NCBI GenBank assembly: GCA_030710605.1
Contig: CP092880.1
Span: 18,723,791 to 18,787,790 of the forward strand
Source: Cordylochernes scorpioides
Lineage: Eukaryota > Arthropoda > Arachnida > Pseudoscorpiones > Chernetidae
Direction of reading: 5' to 3'
Length of the DNA stretch: 64,000 nt
The notes beneath the pieces are model-generated. The model was given only the letters and a program-made list of their open reading frames with translations. It was not told the DNA's origin and did not search any database. Of the stretch, positions 12,201 to 23,525 are shown piece after piece (position 1 is the first letter of the stretch; every line of letters starts with the position of its first letter). The position numbers and the translations under genes were made by a program.

Positions 12201-13179
12201 GTTAAAGCAAGAAAGTGTTCACAGGTGGGAATCTGCTCCTACACCCTGGTATCGAATTCACTTGGATTTCGCGGGTCCATTCATGAACAGAATGTTCTTA
12301 ATTGTCATTGACAGTTATTCAAAGTGGCCGGAAGTTATTATAATGAATTCCACGACCGCGGGAAATACTATCCGAGTTCTGAGAGACTTATTCTCGCGCT
12401 ATGGTATTCCTGACCAAGTGGTCACGGATAACGGCCCTCAATTCGTTTCGGAAGAAATGAAATATTTTTTTAAATCAAATGGAGTTCATCATTTGAGGTC
12501 TGCTCCTTATTTTCCAGCTACAAATGGTTTGGCAGAACGTTTTGTACAAACTCTGAAAAGAGGCTTAAAGAATATGAGAAATGAAGAATTAAATAAGAGT
12601 TTGGCAAATTTTCTGTTCACATATAGAACAGTACCACATTCGAGCACTAGGGAAGCCCCAGCAGTCCTTTTTTTAAAGCGGATGCTTAAATGTAAGTGGA
12701 ACCTATTGAAGCCAAAATTGGAAGTCAAACCAGGATTTAAAAAGGGATATTCCCCTGATTTTGAGGAGGACGAGAATATCTTGGTCAGAGACTTTCTGGG
12801 TCCAAACAAATGGAAGGAGGGAAAAATTATAAAGAGACTGGGGAAGTGTTTTTATACGGTTAAACTAAATGACGGCAGATTATGGAGACGGCACGTATGC
12901 CAATGGAGAAAGAATTACATCGTGCCTAGTCCGGCTCCCGAGATATTTCTGCCGGAGCAACTAATAAAGTGTCCAAGTGATGAGAGCCGTGCAGAGGATG
13001 GTTCTGTGGAGATTCCAGTCTCTCCCAGTAAAGAGAACATTCCCTCCTCTCCAGGAATCCCTGCACCAGAGGAGCCCGGTCCCGCAGCTTCTGACCAGGA
13101 TAGGACGCCTCAGCGAAGGTATCCTATGAGGGATAGGAGACCTCCTGAAAAATTTGGATTTTGAAGGAGGGGAAGGAGC

Positions 13180-13355
13180 TGACGTGTATTCATAGTATTT
13201 ACTATTTAATCATTTGTGACCATTGACCGGAATGCAGAATTTGCATAGGCAATTGTTATTGTCATTATTATTAGAATGTAGCTTGTGCTGTAAAGACAAT
13301 TAAATATTTAGTAGCTAAATTAAATGTCTGATCCTTAAATTCTAAATACACCACA
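13180..13355 (+). repeat. 3' LTR of the gypsy element
   Basis: 176 bp, base for base the same as the 5' LTR by eye. It is preceded by the polypurine tract GAAGGAGGGGAAGGAGC and followed by ACATG (13356-13360). Confidence 0.92.
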
Positions 13356-13745
13356 ACATGTTGTTAGAAGAGTATATATACTCTTAGATAAAGGTGTCTG
13401 AAGAGTATCTAAATTGGTAAAAATGGTATAATTTTAGTGATGAAAAAACTGTCCTGTGTATAGAGGTGTCTGTTAATGGAGGGTCTACTGTACCTATCTA
13501 TTTTGTTTGAAATTATTTTCTCAAATGTACTCCCTCTAACTATTATTAAACAACTAGATTTTTAAAATTTTTACTAATTCTTGATAAAAAATGTCTTATT
13601 TCATCCTATTATTGGTAGACTACTCAAATCTGAAATATGTTGTTTGATTTACTTATGAGATATATATAACACAAGATGAAAAATAAGGTAAATCCAAATA
13701 GTGTGTCAACACAAGTGTGTTATTTATTTGGATTTGGTCTTATTA

Positions 13746-13922
13746 CAGTAGAACTACCTCCCTGTAAAGGACACCTAATTGCAGAGTCAAGGTGGCCTTT
13801 AGGGAGAGGTGTCCTCTTACCGGAGAGTTGCTAAATAGTAAAATGGTAATTTTGCAAATGTAAACTTTCTTTTATAGAGAGGTGTCCTCTAACATGAGTG
13901 TACTCTCATGGAGGTTCTACTG
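13746..13922 (+). mobile_element. T family TIR element
   Basis: Starts CAGTAGAACTACCTCC and ends GGAGGTTCTACTG with the family's GTGTCCTCTTACCGGAGAG core. The mirror copy is at about 61056-61240. Confidence 0.7.
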
Positions 13923-13970
13923 TTATCTTTTTTTTCTAATCAATACTCCATATATTAACTAACCATTATG

Positions 13971-14210
13971 ATAAGGCACAATTTGGATTACAAATTAGAA
14001 ACACAAGGTAATAAAACCAAATCCAAATAAATAAATAGTGTGTGACATTTCAGTAACAGTGTTGTTACTATTATAACAGACAAAAAAGTACTTAATATCC
14101 ATTTACTGAATCCATTCTCAGTATTTTTGTCTGATGATGGCAACAAAGCCATCACCGAAACATCGCACACTATTTATATATTTGGATTTGGTGTCTTATT
14201 ATCTTGTGTT
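13971..14210 (+). mobile_element. P element
   Basis: Palindromic element with tail GATAAGGCACAATTTGGATT. The right half reads GTCTGATGATGGCAACAAAG and then CCATCACCGAAACATC, a CTGATGA box and GAAA with a changed, less perfect stem. Mirror copy at about 60768-61012. Confidence 0.7.
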
Positions 14211-14710
14211 TCCAATCATTATGGAATATCTCTTCAGCACCTAACCTTCTTCAAGTATCTTATTTCGGGGGATGGGCAGAGTTTTACTGTTGAGTGAGTC
14301 TCCCATGAGAGACCAGAACTAAATTTATTCTCTTTCTCCTGGAGATGTCCTCTCCTCAGAGACTCTGCTCCAGTTGAAAGACTTGGCCTAACATGACAGG
14401 GCCTCTGATAAAAGACCACTTTCAGGATAGACCAAGTTCAGCCATGTTTTTAAGTGGTCTCTAATGTGACTCTACTGTATATATCTATATACATTCATGA
14501 ACAAAACTTAGGGAAGTGGAAAGCCATGTCATCAGTTGTCTATTTTTTTTTAAGGAGACAGAGGCAATTTAGTTCACACTTGGTTATCTTGTGTATCTTC
14601 AATAAAGGTCATTGTGTATCAAATATCTTTCAGAGTTATTATCTGAATCCTGATATACATGCTAAAAGATGCAAATTCCTTAAGTTTTGTCCATGAGTGT
14701 ATGTATATAA

Positions 14711-14885
14711 AGTAGAACCTCCATGAGAAGATACTCGTGCTAGAGGACACCTCTCTATAAAGGACAGTTTTCATTGTCAAAATTACCATTTTTTAACCAT
14801 TTAGCAACTCTCCGGTAAGAGGACACTTCTCTCTGAAGCACACTTTGGCTTTGCAATTAGGTGTCCTTTACAGGGAGGTTCTACT
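14711..14885 (+). mobile_element. T family TIR element
   Basis: Opposite internal orientation to the previous copy: AGTAGAACCTCCATGAGAAG at the left end and AGGGAGGTTCTACTG at the right. No ORF. Confidence 0.7.
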
Positions 14886-14998
14886 GTATTAATTTATCTA
14901 CTTCCACACAAAAACACACGGTGATTAGTTTTTTTTAATTGGGAAATTATATTTTCTAGGAGATATGTTAGAATATTTAGTGGTGGGGACAAGATGTG

Positions 14999-15187
14999 AG
15001 GTAAAAGAGGGCGCTCTGTCAGATAACAGACGTTTTGGAGATCTTTGCTGTAGTACAGTTTTGAGGGTTTGAATGTACGTTAGGGTACTGGTGGACTTCG
15101 ATGGAAAGGTACAAGCATATCGCGTTAAATGATCCACTATTACGTGTAGATATGTCTAGGAGTGTCCATATTTCGAAAATCCAGCTA
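14999..15187 (-). mobile_element. Ty3/gypsy-type integrase fragment, left arm only
   Basis: Read on the minus strand this 189-bp piece resembles a retroelement integrase core (VDHLTRYACTFPSKS and LLSDRAPSFTS). It is flanked by a 15-bp direct repeat TGGGGACAAGATGTG (14984-14998 and 15188-15202). The other arm has a single copy of that 15-mer, with one base different, and no insert. It is a fossil fragment with no LTRs. It lies just upstream of the exon B acceptor. Confidence 0.75.
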
Positions 15188-15212
15188 TGGGGACAAGATG
15201 TGGTGTGCACAG

Positions 15213-15260
15213 GACTCCCCATCCCCACAGAGGAATAGCTTGGAGTGCCTGCCAGAGGAT
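15213..15260 (+). CDS. AKAP9-like: Exon B: short DSP linker exon
   Basis: This 16-codon exon reads DSPSPQRNSLECLPED, phase 0 at both ends, with donor GTGAGT. The start is uncertain because a second AG at 15229-15230 would give a 10-codon version with a better pyrimidine tract. The longer form matches the recalled AKAP9 text AQDSPTHLEMMESEL. A 189-bp foreign fragment sits 10 bases upstream of the proposed acceptor in this arm only. Confidence 0.6.
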
Positions 15261-15318
15261 GTGAGTACCCACTCTCCCCTACACACATTCAGCATCTTCT
15301 CACATGTACATTCCACAG

Positions 15319-15396
15319 AGCCATGCCTGGAGGGACTCCAGCCCCGACAACTTCAACCTCAACTATGTGGATGTTGTGGCTGAATACAAGAAAAAG
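15319..15396 (+). CDS. AKAP9-like: Exon C: SHAWRDSSPDNFNLNY exon
   Basis: This 26-codon exon follows ACATTCCACAG and ends AAAAAG before GTGAGG, phase 0 both sides. It encodes SHAWRDSSPDNFNLNY followed by VDVVAEYKKK, a polar stretch leading into the first coiled coil. The same exon with the same borders is on the minus strand of the other arm. It is separated from exon B by an intron of only 58 bases. Confidence 0.75.
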
Positions 15397-15455
15397 GTGA
15401 GGAGAATTTTCCCAACCTCTTCCTGCACGTTACCTCTCCCAATCTCTGCTACAAG

Positions 15456-15629
15456 AGTGCTGATGGTTCCCAGATCCTGGAATTTGACAAAGCGGTGGAG
15501 CAAAGAGATGCTATCATTAAACGGCTGTCAGATCGTCTCTCAGCCGAGCTGCAGGCTCGCTCAGAGACCCAAGACCGGGATCAGCAGCTGGCTCGGGAGA
15601 TTTCAGCTTTGAAGGCACAGCTCCATCAG
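15456..15629 (+). CDS. AKAP9-like: Exon D: first coiled coil (EFDKAVEQRDAII)
   Basis: This 58-codon exon ends CATCAG before GTATAT. It reads SADGSQILEFDKAVEQRDAI and continues as a heptad-rich helix to LKAQLHQ. The recalled AKAP9 segment EFEAAIKQRDGIITQLTANL aligns here, which is the best N-terminal anchor for the family call. The first codon is AGT (Ser) here and AGA (Arg) in the other arm. A second possible acceptor after TTCCCAG would remove the first six codons without changing frame. Confidence 0.8.
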
Positions 15630-15659
15630 GTATATTGTGCTATATTCCTCTGTTCTTAT

Positions 15660-16240
15660 TGTTGGATAAAATAAGAGACCCCTCAGAATTGATTCAATAG
15701 AATGAATCCAGGCCAATTTCTGACTGGGTGTATTTCTGACATTTAGACAGTGACTGGGCTCTTTCTCTTATATTTCCTCAGCCTCATGCAATCTCATGGT
15801 GTTTTCAACAAATATTGCCACATGGAAAATTAGGGAAGACCAACTTCGGTATGAGACAACAATTTATTTCAGGCAAGGAAAACTATGAATGGTAAACAAA
15901 AGATAAGCAAAAGAGGGAAGTGTACAGAGTATAGCAAAATATAAACATAAAAAATAATACTCTGCTAATAAAATAATAAATACTTATTACAATATTATAC
16001 TGCCTTGTTTGTATTCATTGAGAACTTTGCTACCTAACAAATCAAAAGACCAAAAACTCGCCCATTTTTTTGAATAAATATTCATAATGTATTTTTTTCC
16101 CCCCAAATTGATTAAATGTGCTCTTTTAAAAATCCGGTATAGGTGGAGTTTGATTTATTCTTGGATTTGTTTTATTGAGGTTTAACTGTATTTTATACTA
16201 GTGTTGCATTGTAAGTACAGTTCTAATATCATTCTGTTCT
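15660..16240. other. Intron D-E, no recognised feature
   Basis: AT-rich unique-looking intron sequence matched in the other arm (58560-59130). No repeat family of the window is seen until a CAA-tailed LINE end near 16247. Confidence 0.4.
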
Positions 16241-16464
16241 GAGATATATTGTTGTTGTTTCTTATCCCCTTGTGTAAAGATTACACAAATTCAATGAGTG
16301 ATCTCATGGAATGGGGTGTAGGGGTGCAGCTTTCATTAATCATGGCACCATGATCCAGCCACACTTTGGGGAAAGTCTGACTTTGCCTTCTTGAATACAT
16401 ACATACCACCTGTGATGGTTGTACTAGCAGCCTGCCTGTATTCTACCCCTAGTGCTGTCTGCAG

Positions 16465-16590
16465 GCCACAGAGATCCTCAACCAGTACCATTCCCAGGGA
16501 GGTATTCCATTGGAAGAAATCTTGGCTGTACGGAGTGAGAACCAGCAGTTCCGGGATGCCATCTGGGGTCTGGTGCAGCAGCTAGGCGGG
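16465..16590 (+). CDS. AKAP9-like: Exon E: ATEILNQYHSQGG exon
   Basis: This 42-codon exon has a good acceptor (GTGCTGTCTGCAG) and donor GTAGGT, phase 0 at both ends. It encodes ATEILNQYHSQGGIPLEEIL and then a helix ending WGLVQQLGG. It carries the amphipathic pattern of the family, with a Gly-Gly break before the long coiled coil of exon F. The mirror exon is the same length. Confidence 0.75.
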
Positions 16591-16929
16591 GTAGGTTGGA
16601 CCCTGCTGGAGTTGACTCAAACTTTGCCATTAATCCATTCCATGCTACTTCACATCATCAATTGGGACTACCCTCTCTTATCAATAGATACAGTAAACAA
16701 CAATAGTATTCCATCAATCCATTCCATGCTTCTTCACATCATCAATTGGAACTACCATCTTTTATCGATAGAAACAGTAAACAACAATAGTTTTCCTTTA
16801 ATCCATTCCATGCTTAGACTCTCAGGAAGTCTTAGCATCATCAATTGGCACTACCCTCACTTATCTTCTTCTTCTTTCTTATCTCCACTCAATCATATTA
16901 GGATATCAAGTTGTGACCCTTGATGGTGT

Positions 16930-17105
16930 CTGTTTGACAACCATCATGACTGGGTGAAGTAGAATGCGTCTGCCTTTGTCATTAAGACTGGGAGCACTAC
17001 TCAGTCGCAGGCCGACTTAGCTCCAAAAGAAATAGCCACCTCTGACATGAGGAACAGACACCATGTGCAGCTACTCCTAACATGGAGTACAAACGCTGCT
17101 CACTT
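16930..17105 (+). repeat. Family G SINE, internal fragment
   Basis: GTGAAGTAGAATGCGTCTGC through GCCGACTTAGCTCCAAAAGA to CATGTGCAGCTACTCCTAAC. Other partial copies: 39998-40200, 47930-48240 and 57690-57880. Confidence 0.6.
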
Positions 17106-17236
17106 ATCAATAGATACAGTAAACAACAATAGTAATCCATTAATCCATTCCCTGCTTAGCCTCTCAGGAAGGTCTTGGCATTACAATTGGGACTACCATC
17201 ACTTATCAATAGAGACAGTAAACAACAATAGTATTC

Positions 17237-17389
17237 AACACAAGGTAATAAGACCAAATCCAATTAAATAAATAATCTGTGATGTTTCGATAACAGAGTT
17301 GTTACCATCTTCAGACAAAAATGCTGAAACTTTTGGATTTGTTCTTATTACTTTGTGTTGATAATCTATAATCCAAATTGTGCCTTATC
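17237..17389 (+). mobile_element. P element with exact 13-bp target duplication
   Basis: 153 bp from AACACAAGGTAATAAGACC to AATTGTGCCTTATC, flanked by AACAATAGTATTC at 17224-17236 and 17390-17402. The minus strand of the left half carries CTGAAGATGGTAACAACTCT and TGTTATCGAAACATC. Mirror copy at about 57392-57551. Confidence 0.8.
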
Positions 17390-18107
17390 AACAATAGTAT
17401 TCCATCAATCCACTCCATACTTAGAATATCAGGAAGTCCTTGGCTTCAGTACTTATCAATTGGGAGTACTATCCCTTATCAATAGAGACAGTAAGCAATT
17501 CATAAACAAACCTTCTAAACGTAGGGGGTCAGTGGAAGGATTGTATAAACTGTTGGTTTTCGACTGCTATGACCTAGGTTCGATTCCCACATTGGGAACT
17601 TTTATTTTTGAATGATACTGATGAAATCATTCAGTACTTTTGTCTGAAGATGGTAACAATGCTGTTACAGAAACATCACACACACTATTTGGATTTGATC
17701 TTTATTACCATGTGTTTATAATCTATAATCCAAATTGTGCCTTATCATTTCACTAGATAAATTTTAGTCAATCAGCAGGCAAAATATCTGTACTGTGAAA
17801 GAACACTTTGAATGTTTTGCCACACAAGATATCCAACCTTATTGTAAACACAAGGTAAAAAAAATCATAGTGAAAAAAATCACTTTAGCTACACAAATGT
17901 TTGATAGTGTTCAAACTCTGATACATCAGCTTTTGGTATTATATATTCTCAGCCTGCAACCTCAAGACATATTATTGACTGTATTGACTCATCCATTGAT
18001 GAGCTCTACTCTTCCCCGGCAGACACCATCAAAAATCTCAAGCTTTACAAGCTTGATACCTTAGTGTGATTGAGTGGAGATAAGAAAGAAGAAGAAGAAG
18101 CTTTTGG

Positions 18108-18345
18108 TATGGGGGGGTCAGTGGGTAAGTTGTATAAACCATTGATTTCCAACTGCCACGACCTAGGATTAAATCCTGTATTGGACACTTTTTTTTTTAA
18201 GGAAAAAATGCTTCAAGGGTTCCCAATTCTTACCAAAGTTCAACCCCACCAGTGAGTGCAAGTAACCCAACAGGACTTTGGCACATTTGTAAGTGCAAAA
18301 GTCGAACTGCTTTCTACCTGTGTAGACATGGGGGGGGGAGAAGTC
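18108..18345 (+). repeat. tRNA-headed SINE (family N), 3' truncated
   Basis: The head GGGGTCAGTGGGTAAGTTGT ... GACACTTTTTTTT is tRNA-like with a T run. The body has CCAACCCCACCAGTGAGTGC-type text and AAAAGTCGAACTGCTTTC. Mirror copy at about 56440-56690. Confidence 0.65.
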
Positions 18346-18454
18346 CGACCATACTCCTCTGCGGTCCCCCCTGGACCCTTGGAATATTCGACCAAATTCT
18401 GGTTCGTTTCTAAGGTGACTAACGTGGCAACGGCACCCATTTTCCAATGAAGAG

Positions 18455-18905
18455 CAAAGATAGTGGACATTGCTGCTGCTGTGATAGAAATGTATGGAGA
18501 CGTCTGAGGCTCTTCATTGGACACGACAACAACAACAATACAGTATATACACCAAAGATAGTGGACATTGCGACTGCTGTGATAGAGATGAATGGAGACG
18601 TCTGAGGCTCTTCATTGGACACGACAACAACAACAATACAGTATACACACCAAAGATAGTGGACATTGCGACTGCTGTGATAGAAATGTATGGAGACGTC
18701 TGAGACTCTTCATTGGACACGACAACAACAACAACGAAGACATGGGGGGTACTTGCAGTGAAAGCAGTTGCTAGTTATGATGGGCATTGCGACTGCTGTG
18801 ATAGAGATGTATGGAGACGTCTGAGGCTCTTCATTGGACACGACAACAACAACAACGAAGACATGGGGGGCACTTGCAGTAAAAGCAGTTGCTAGCTATG
18901 GTGGG
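18455..18905 (+). repeat. Four tandem copies of a CAA-tailed 3' end
   Basis: The block GACTGCTGTGATAGAGATGT ... TTCATTGGACACGACAACAA is repeated four times with periods of about 97, 95 and 128 bases. It looks like a non-LTR 3' end amplified in tandem. Mirror copy at about 55895-56345. Confidence 0.75.
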
Positions 18906-19037
18906 CATCACAGGATAATAATTTTAATAAAGCTTTTGGTACATACTAACCTAGGTATTATCTACTTCTGAGAGACCCAACTGTTGAGATTATGGAAACT
19001 GGTTTCTAACAAACCTGCCTGACTTTCTCTCTTCTCT

Positions 19038-19148
19038 GATAAGGCACAATTTGGATTATAGATTTAGAAACACAAGGTAATAAGATAGCATTGTTACCGA
19101 AACGTCACACACTATTTATTTATTTGGATTTGGTCTTATTACCTTGTG
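19038..19148 (+). mobile_element. P element, short form
   Basis: 111 bp starting GATAAGGCACAATTTGGATT and ending CTTATTACCTTGTG, flanked by TTTCTCTCTTCTCT (19024-19037 and 19149-19162). Only one hammerhead-like half remains (GTTACCGAAACGTC). Lies just upstream of exon F. Mirror copy at about 55632-55748. Confidence 0.75.
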
Positions 19149-19283
19149 TTTCTCTCTTCTCTGTCATTGCTTTAGTTTTGAAATGTTAAAATAATATTTA
19201 CAAAATTGAAAAGAATCAGTTCTATTGGAGTGTGATTTCTCTCTAAAAAAAAAAGGAATGTCCAGAACAGTTTACAAGGATAT

Positions 19284-22200
19284 GTGTGTGTGAAGAATGG
19301 GCTCCACTCCCCTCCTCCAACTCCAGGAGCCCCGGCCAGTGCTGGAGATGTCCTCAACCAGCACCTGAACAGCCTTCTCCACCAGCTACAAGAACACCAG
19401 AGTTGCCGGAACCACATTGCCTCCTTGGAGTACGAGCTCTCCAACAAGTCCTCCCATCTGATCCACATCCAGGGACTGCTTGAATCCCTGGAACAGGAGA
19501 AGACTGAGTCCCTCTCCCAGCAGGAGTCCATCCGGAGAGATGCCCAGAGTGAAAGAACAGAAATGGAGAATCGCCTCCTATCCATGCAGCAAGATAGGCT
19601 AGCCATGGAGGAGACCATCAGGAAATTCCAACAAGACAATGCGGAATGGCAGAGGGTTTCAGATGAGCAGGCTGCCTCGCTGAAGCAGGCTGATGACAAG
19701 TGCCATTCTCTCCAGGAGGAGCTGGAGTCAGTAAATGACATGCTCTCATCATCCCAGAAAGAAAGCTTAGAGTTTCAGCAGTTATGTAAGGATTATGAAG
19801 CAGATTGTGCCAAGTTTACACTGCGTATCCAACATCTGGAGGCTTCCTCCCGCGAGTCAGAAGCCAGGCTCAGTGAGTCCAACACCGAAGCCAACTCCAA
19901 ACTTCAAGAGGCCCTCTCAGACCTCCACTCTAAACATCTCTCCATCCAATCTCTTCAAGAGGAGATTGTCTCCATCAATGAAACCTTTGAGAGGAAGCTC
20001 CAGGCTCTCCAGGAACTTCACCAACTGGAATTGGATGAGCTCAGGGAGAAACTTAATGCAGATCACCAACTAAACCTTCAGGAACAAACCCAAGCCATGG
20101 CTTCACAACATGGGCAAGAACTGGAAAAAATCTGCCATAAACTATCTCAGAAATATGAAAGTGACATTTCAGAATTGAAGCAGAAACTGGAGGAAGAACA
20201 TGTCCAAAATTTGACAGCCTTACAGAAACAAATGACAGAGGAAAAGGATTCTGAACTCACTTCATATAATCAGAGTTTGAGTGAAAAACACCAACTTGAA
20301 ATTGCGGACCTGAGGCACCAACATGGAGAGGAACTCCTCCGACTCCAGCAGGAGATGGAAGAGAGATTACACAGAGAACTTACTGCCACCAGACAGGAAG
20401 TGATGGAAGCTGAAGTAGCCAAGTGTACCGAACACTTACAAAGTCAGCATTCCAGAGATATGGAAGAACTTCTGCATCAGCAGGAACAAGAACTTGAACA
20501 AGTCAGAAGACAAATGGCATCGGAATATGAAGCTAAGATTTTGGATCTGAACAACAACCATTCTCAACATGTGGAGCAGGTGAGCTGCAGCATGGTGGAC
20601 AAACATGCCCTCCAAATCCAGCATCTGACCCAGGAGTTTGTGGAGAAACACCAACTGGAGCTACAGGAGAAAGATTCCTTCCACCAGAAAGAGCAGGAGG
20701 AGCTCATTGAGCAGATGGTGGAGTTGAAGAGACAGCTCTCCATCTGTGAGGACCAGCTGGCCATATTGACCCAAGAGAGGAACCAGTCCGAAGCCAGGCT
20801 CCAAGAACTGACAGCTAAGTCTTACACCTCTGCTCATGTGCAGTGCGATATGGCAGATACCCATGAGACCTGTGTCAACACTGAGCTATCATTCCACGAG
20901 GACTCTAGCCAGAAACTAATCGCTCTTGATGAGACCAGCTACCTTGAACTGGAAGAGCTCTGTAAGAAATATCAAAAAGAGGCTCAGGAGTTCAAGTCTA
21001 AATTTGAGTCAAATGTGAAGCTGCTGAATAACGCAGCTCAAAAGATTTCTGCCTTGAAGACGGACTATTCTCTAGAGACTGAAGCCCTGAACTCCACTAT
21101 AAAGCTGCTGACAAAGAAGAACAGCAAGCTGAGCAAGGTCCTACTAGAGAAAGAGGACCTTCTTCAGAAGGCCATCAGAGAGAACTCAGGTCGGCAGGTC
21201 CTCTCAGAGAACCATTATCCTCAGGATGGGGTGGAGCTGGTGAGGACACAGATGGAGGAGAGGTATTCAGCCAAGATCAGCTCACTCTGCTCAGAGCAAG
21301 TGGCCAAAGTAAATGAGCTAATAGCCAAACATACGGCTGAGATAAATGCTCAAAGACAATCTTTCGAGAAAGACAGGCAAAGCCTCCTAGAGCATCACAA
21401 TGAAATCTTAAAGGAACTCGAGGACAAGGTGCAGGATCTGGAAATGGAATTGTCTGCTATGGAAGTCAAAGCATCATCCCAAGTTGAACAGCTTACTCTG
21501 GAGTTTACAGAGAAGATTAAATCTCTTCAAACAAACGAGGAAGCAAAGAGGAAACAACTAGAGGAAGCCCACCATGCTGCACTACAAGCTCTACAAGAAA
21601 AATCAGAGGATGAACAGGCTCTACTTTTCAGAGAATTCCAAGTTTACAAACAAAATGCAGACCTAGAAATATCTACCTTGAAACAAGAAGTGCAGCAGTC
21701 AGTGATAACAAAAGTTCACCACACCCATTTAGCAGATATGAATGGGGAACTAGAAGATTTAGAAAAATCAAAATTGAATCTACAGACAGAGGTAGATTCT
21801 CTTCTTAACAAAAAACTAGAGGTAAATCAAGCTTTAGAATCTCTTTGGAGAGAAAAAGAAGAATTAATTAAACAAATAGAAGCTATTAAAATATCCAGGG
21901 AGGAACTTCTAAGTGCTCTTGAGGATCTTCACGCCAACAAGTTAAAACTGGAAGCCCTTGTTGCTTCACTAACAGAGCACGCAGAGACTTCCCAGAAGGA
22001 GGTTGAAGAGCTGGAAGTTCAGAGAGAAAGTGCCAAATTAGAACTGGAGACTCTCCAAAAGGAGAAGTCCGAGTTCAGCCAAAGACTTGAGGACCTCAAG
22101 AAGTCCAGCCAGAAGAGTACTCTGCAGGATCCTCGGACTGAAGAGCTCCAGGCCTACCTCAGCAGTGGGCTGACTGAGCTCAAGAAGCACTATCTAGAAA

Positions 22201-22336
22201 CTACCCAGAGACTCCAACAGGAACTGTATGGAAGGATGAAAGACCAGGTTTCTCCAGCACTGCTCCAGGAGGTGTGTGCCACCCTGCAGACCAATCTTCA
22301 GCAAGTCGAGCACTCCACCGATCACTTCCTAAAGAG
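19284..22336 (+). CDS. AKAP9-like: Exon F: giant coiled-coil exon (~1018 codons)
   Basis: A single open frame of about 3 kb is rich in Glu, Gln, Leu and Lys with continuous heptads. The coil is interrupted once, around residues 510-560, by a looser Cys/His/Asp-containing stretch (AHVQCDMADTHETCVNTELS). It opens with a Pro-rich linker (HSPPPTPGAPASAG) and ends FLKR at donor GTGAGT in phase 2. The true 5' splice border is not certain: in-frame AGs occur at GTTTACAAG and TGTGTGAAG, and the Met at 19284 is probably internal. Six residues differ from the mirror exon: A/V, A/V, Q/H, T/R, R/K and V/I. It encodes the scaffold rod. Confidence 0.85.
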
Positions 22337-23013
22337 GTGAGTAGTAGGACAATCCCCTCTCCCTACATTGATGTCTGCTTACCCATCACCATCTCTCAGG
22401 TCTGAATAGCCTTGCTTGCTTTCATTAAGGTTAATTGGCCAAAATAAATATTGGTCTTCTAACTTTAAGTCTGAATAGTCAAAAACTTACTCCAAAATGT
22501 TACGCGTTGTCTTACTTCCACATGATTAGGTACAATTTGGATTATGTGTTGTTTCTTTTCCCCTTGTGTAAAGATTACACAAATTCCATGAGTTCATGCT
22601 CCTCGACCTGTTTTATGATAAGCAGCAGCCTCTCCTAATTTGGATTATAGATTAGAATATCAAAAGGTAACAAGACCAAATCTCCAAATTATTGAAATGT
22701 TTGTAACGTTTCAGTAACAACATTATAACCATCATCAGACACATTTTTATTTAGTACTTTGTCTAATGAAGGTAATAATGAGGTGTATAAGATCATTAAG
22801 CCTAAGTTCCAACTGATGTTGTTGCTGTTTCTTATCCTCTTGTGCAAAGATTACATAAATTCCATGAGTTCATTCTCCTCAAGCTGTTTTATGATAAGCA
22901 GCAGCCTCTACCAAAGGTCCTGTTTAGTGCATCTAATACAAGCCAAAATGTGTTCTGGAGCTGCAGGTGTCAAGCCACATTTTGGGCAACCAACTGATGT
23001 TATTATAGCAATG

Positions 23014-23160
23014 ATAAGACACAATTTGGATTATAGACTATAAACACAAGGTAATAAGACCAAATCCAAATAAATAAATAGTGTGTGACGTTTCCTAACG
23101 CTGTTATCGAAACGTCACAGACTATTTATTTATTTGGATTTGGTCTTATTACCTTGTGTT
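23014..23160 (+). mobile_element. P element with exact 13-bp target duplication
   Basis: 147 bp flanked by TATTATAGCAATG (23001-23013 and 23161-23173). The host sequence at the target is a LINE 3' fragment. Mirror copy at about 51625-51772. Confidence 0.8.
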
Positions 23161-23525
23161 TATTATAGCAATGTTCAACTGTTGCAGTGCTGTTCCTAGC
23201 AGTGCATATATCATCAAGAAACATATTTACCTGCAGCTCCAGAACACATTTTGGCTTGCATTAGATGCACTAAACAGGACCTTTGGGAGAGGCTGCTGCT
23301 TATCATTAAACAGCTCAAGGAGCATGAACTGATGGAATTCGTGTAATCTTCACACAAGGGGACAAGAAACAACAACAACAGAAACATATTTATTCAGTTA
23401 CATAACTGTGCTACAAGATTCTGGTCTGTAACTTCATCTTCCTACCAATACTGAGAGCTACCAGGGTTGTGTACCCAGTACTGTCTCTAAATACTGGCTA
23501 GCTACATCACATACTATTTATTGTA

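Larger units (their letters stand above)
9112..13355 (+). mobile_element. Ty3/gypsy (Mag-like) LTR retrotransposon
   Basis: A 4.24-kb element with two 176-bp LTRs that look identical, flanked by the 5-bp duplication ACATG. After the 5' LTR comes a primer-binding-like TGGCGACGAGGAT and before the 3' LTR a purine tract. Parts in order: gag with two zinc knuckles (about 9.3-10.0 kb), protease, reverse transcriptase with YLDD, RNase H, integrase (about 12.0-12.7 kb) and a chromodomain-less tail. Gag and pol share a frame at the start. The coding region is broken in about two places, so it is a fossil, but LTR identity makes it very young. The other arm has the empty site, and the element sits inside a small terminal-inverted-repeat element. 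The Mag-lineage placement is by overall look. Confidence 0.92.

Noticed and set aside
19172-19741. A 189-residue minus-strand frame opposite exon F
   Set aside because: Antisense shadow of the GAG/CAG-rich coiled-coil exon. Composition (Ser, Trp, Cys rich) is typical of such shadows and it has no independent signal.
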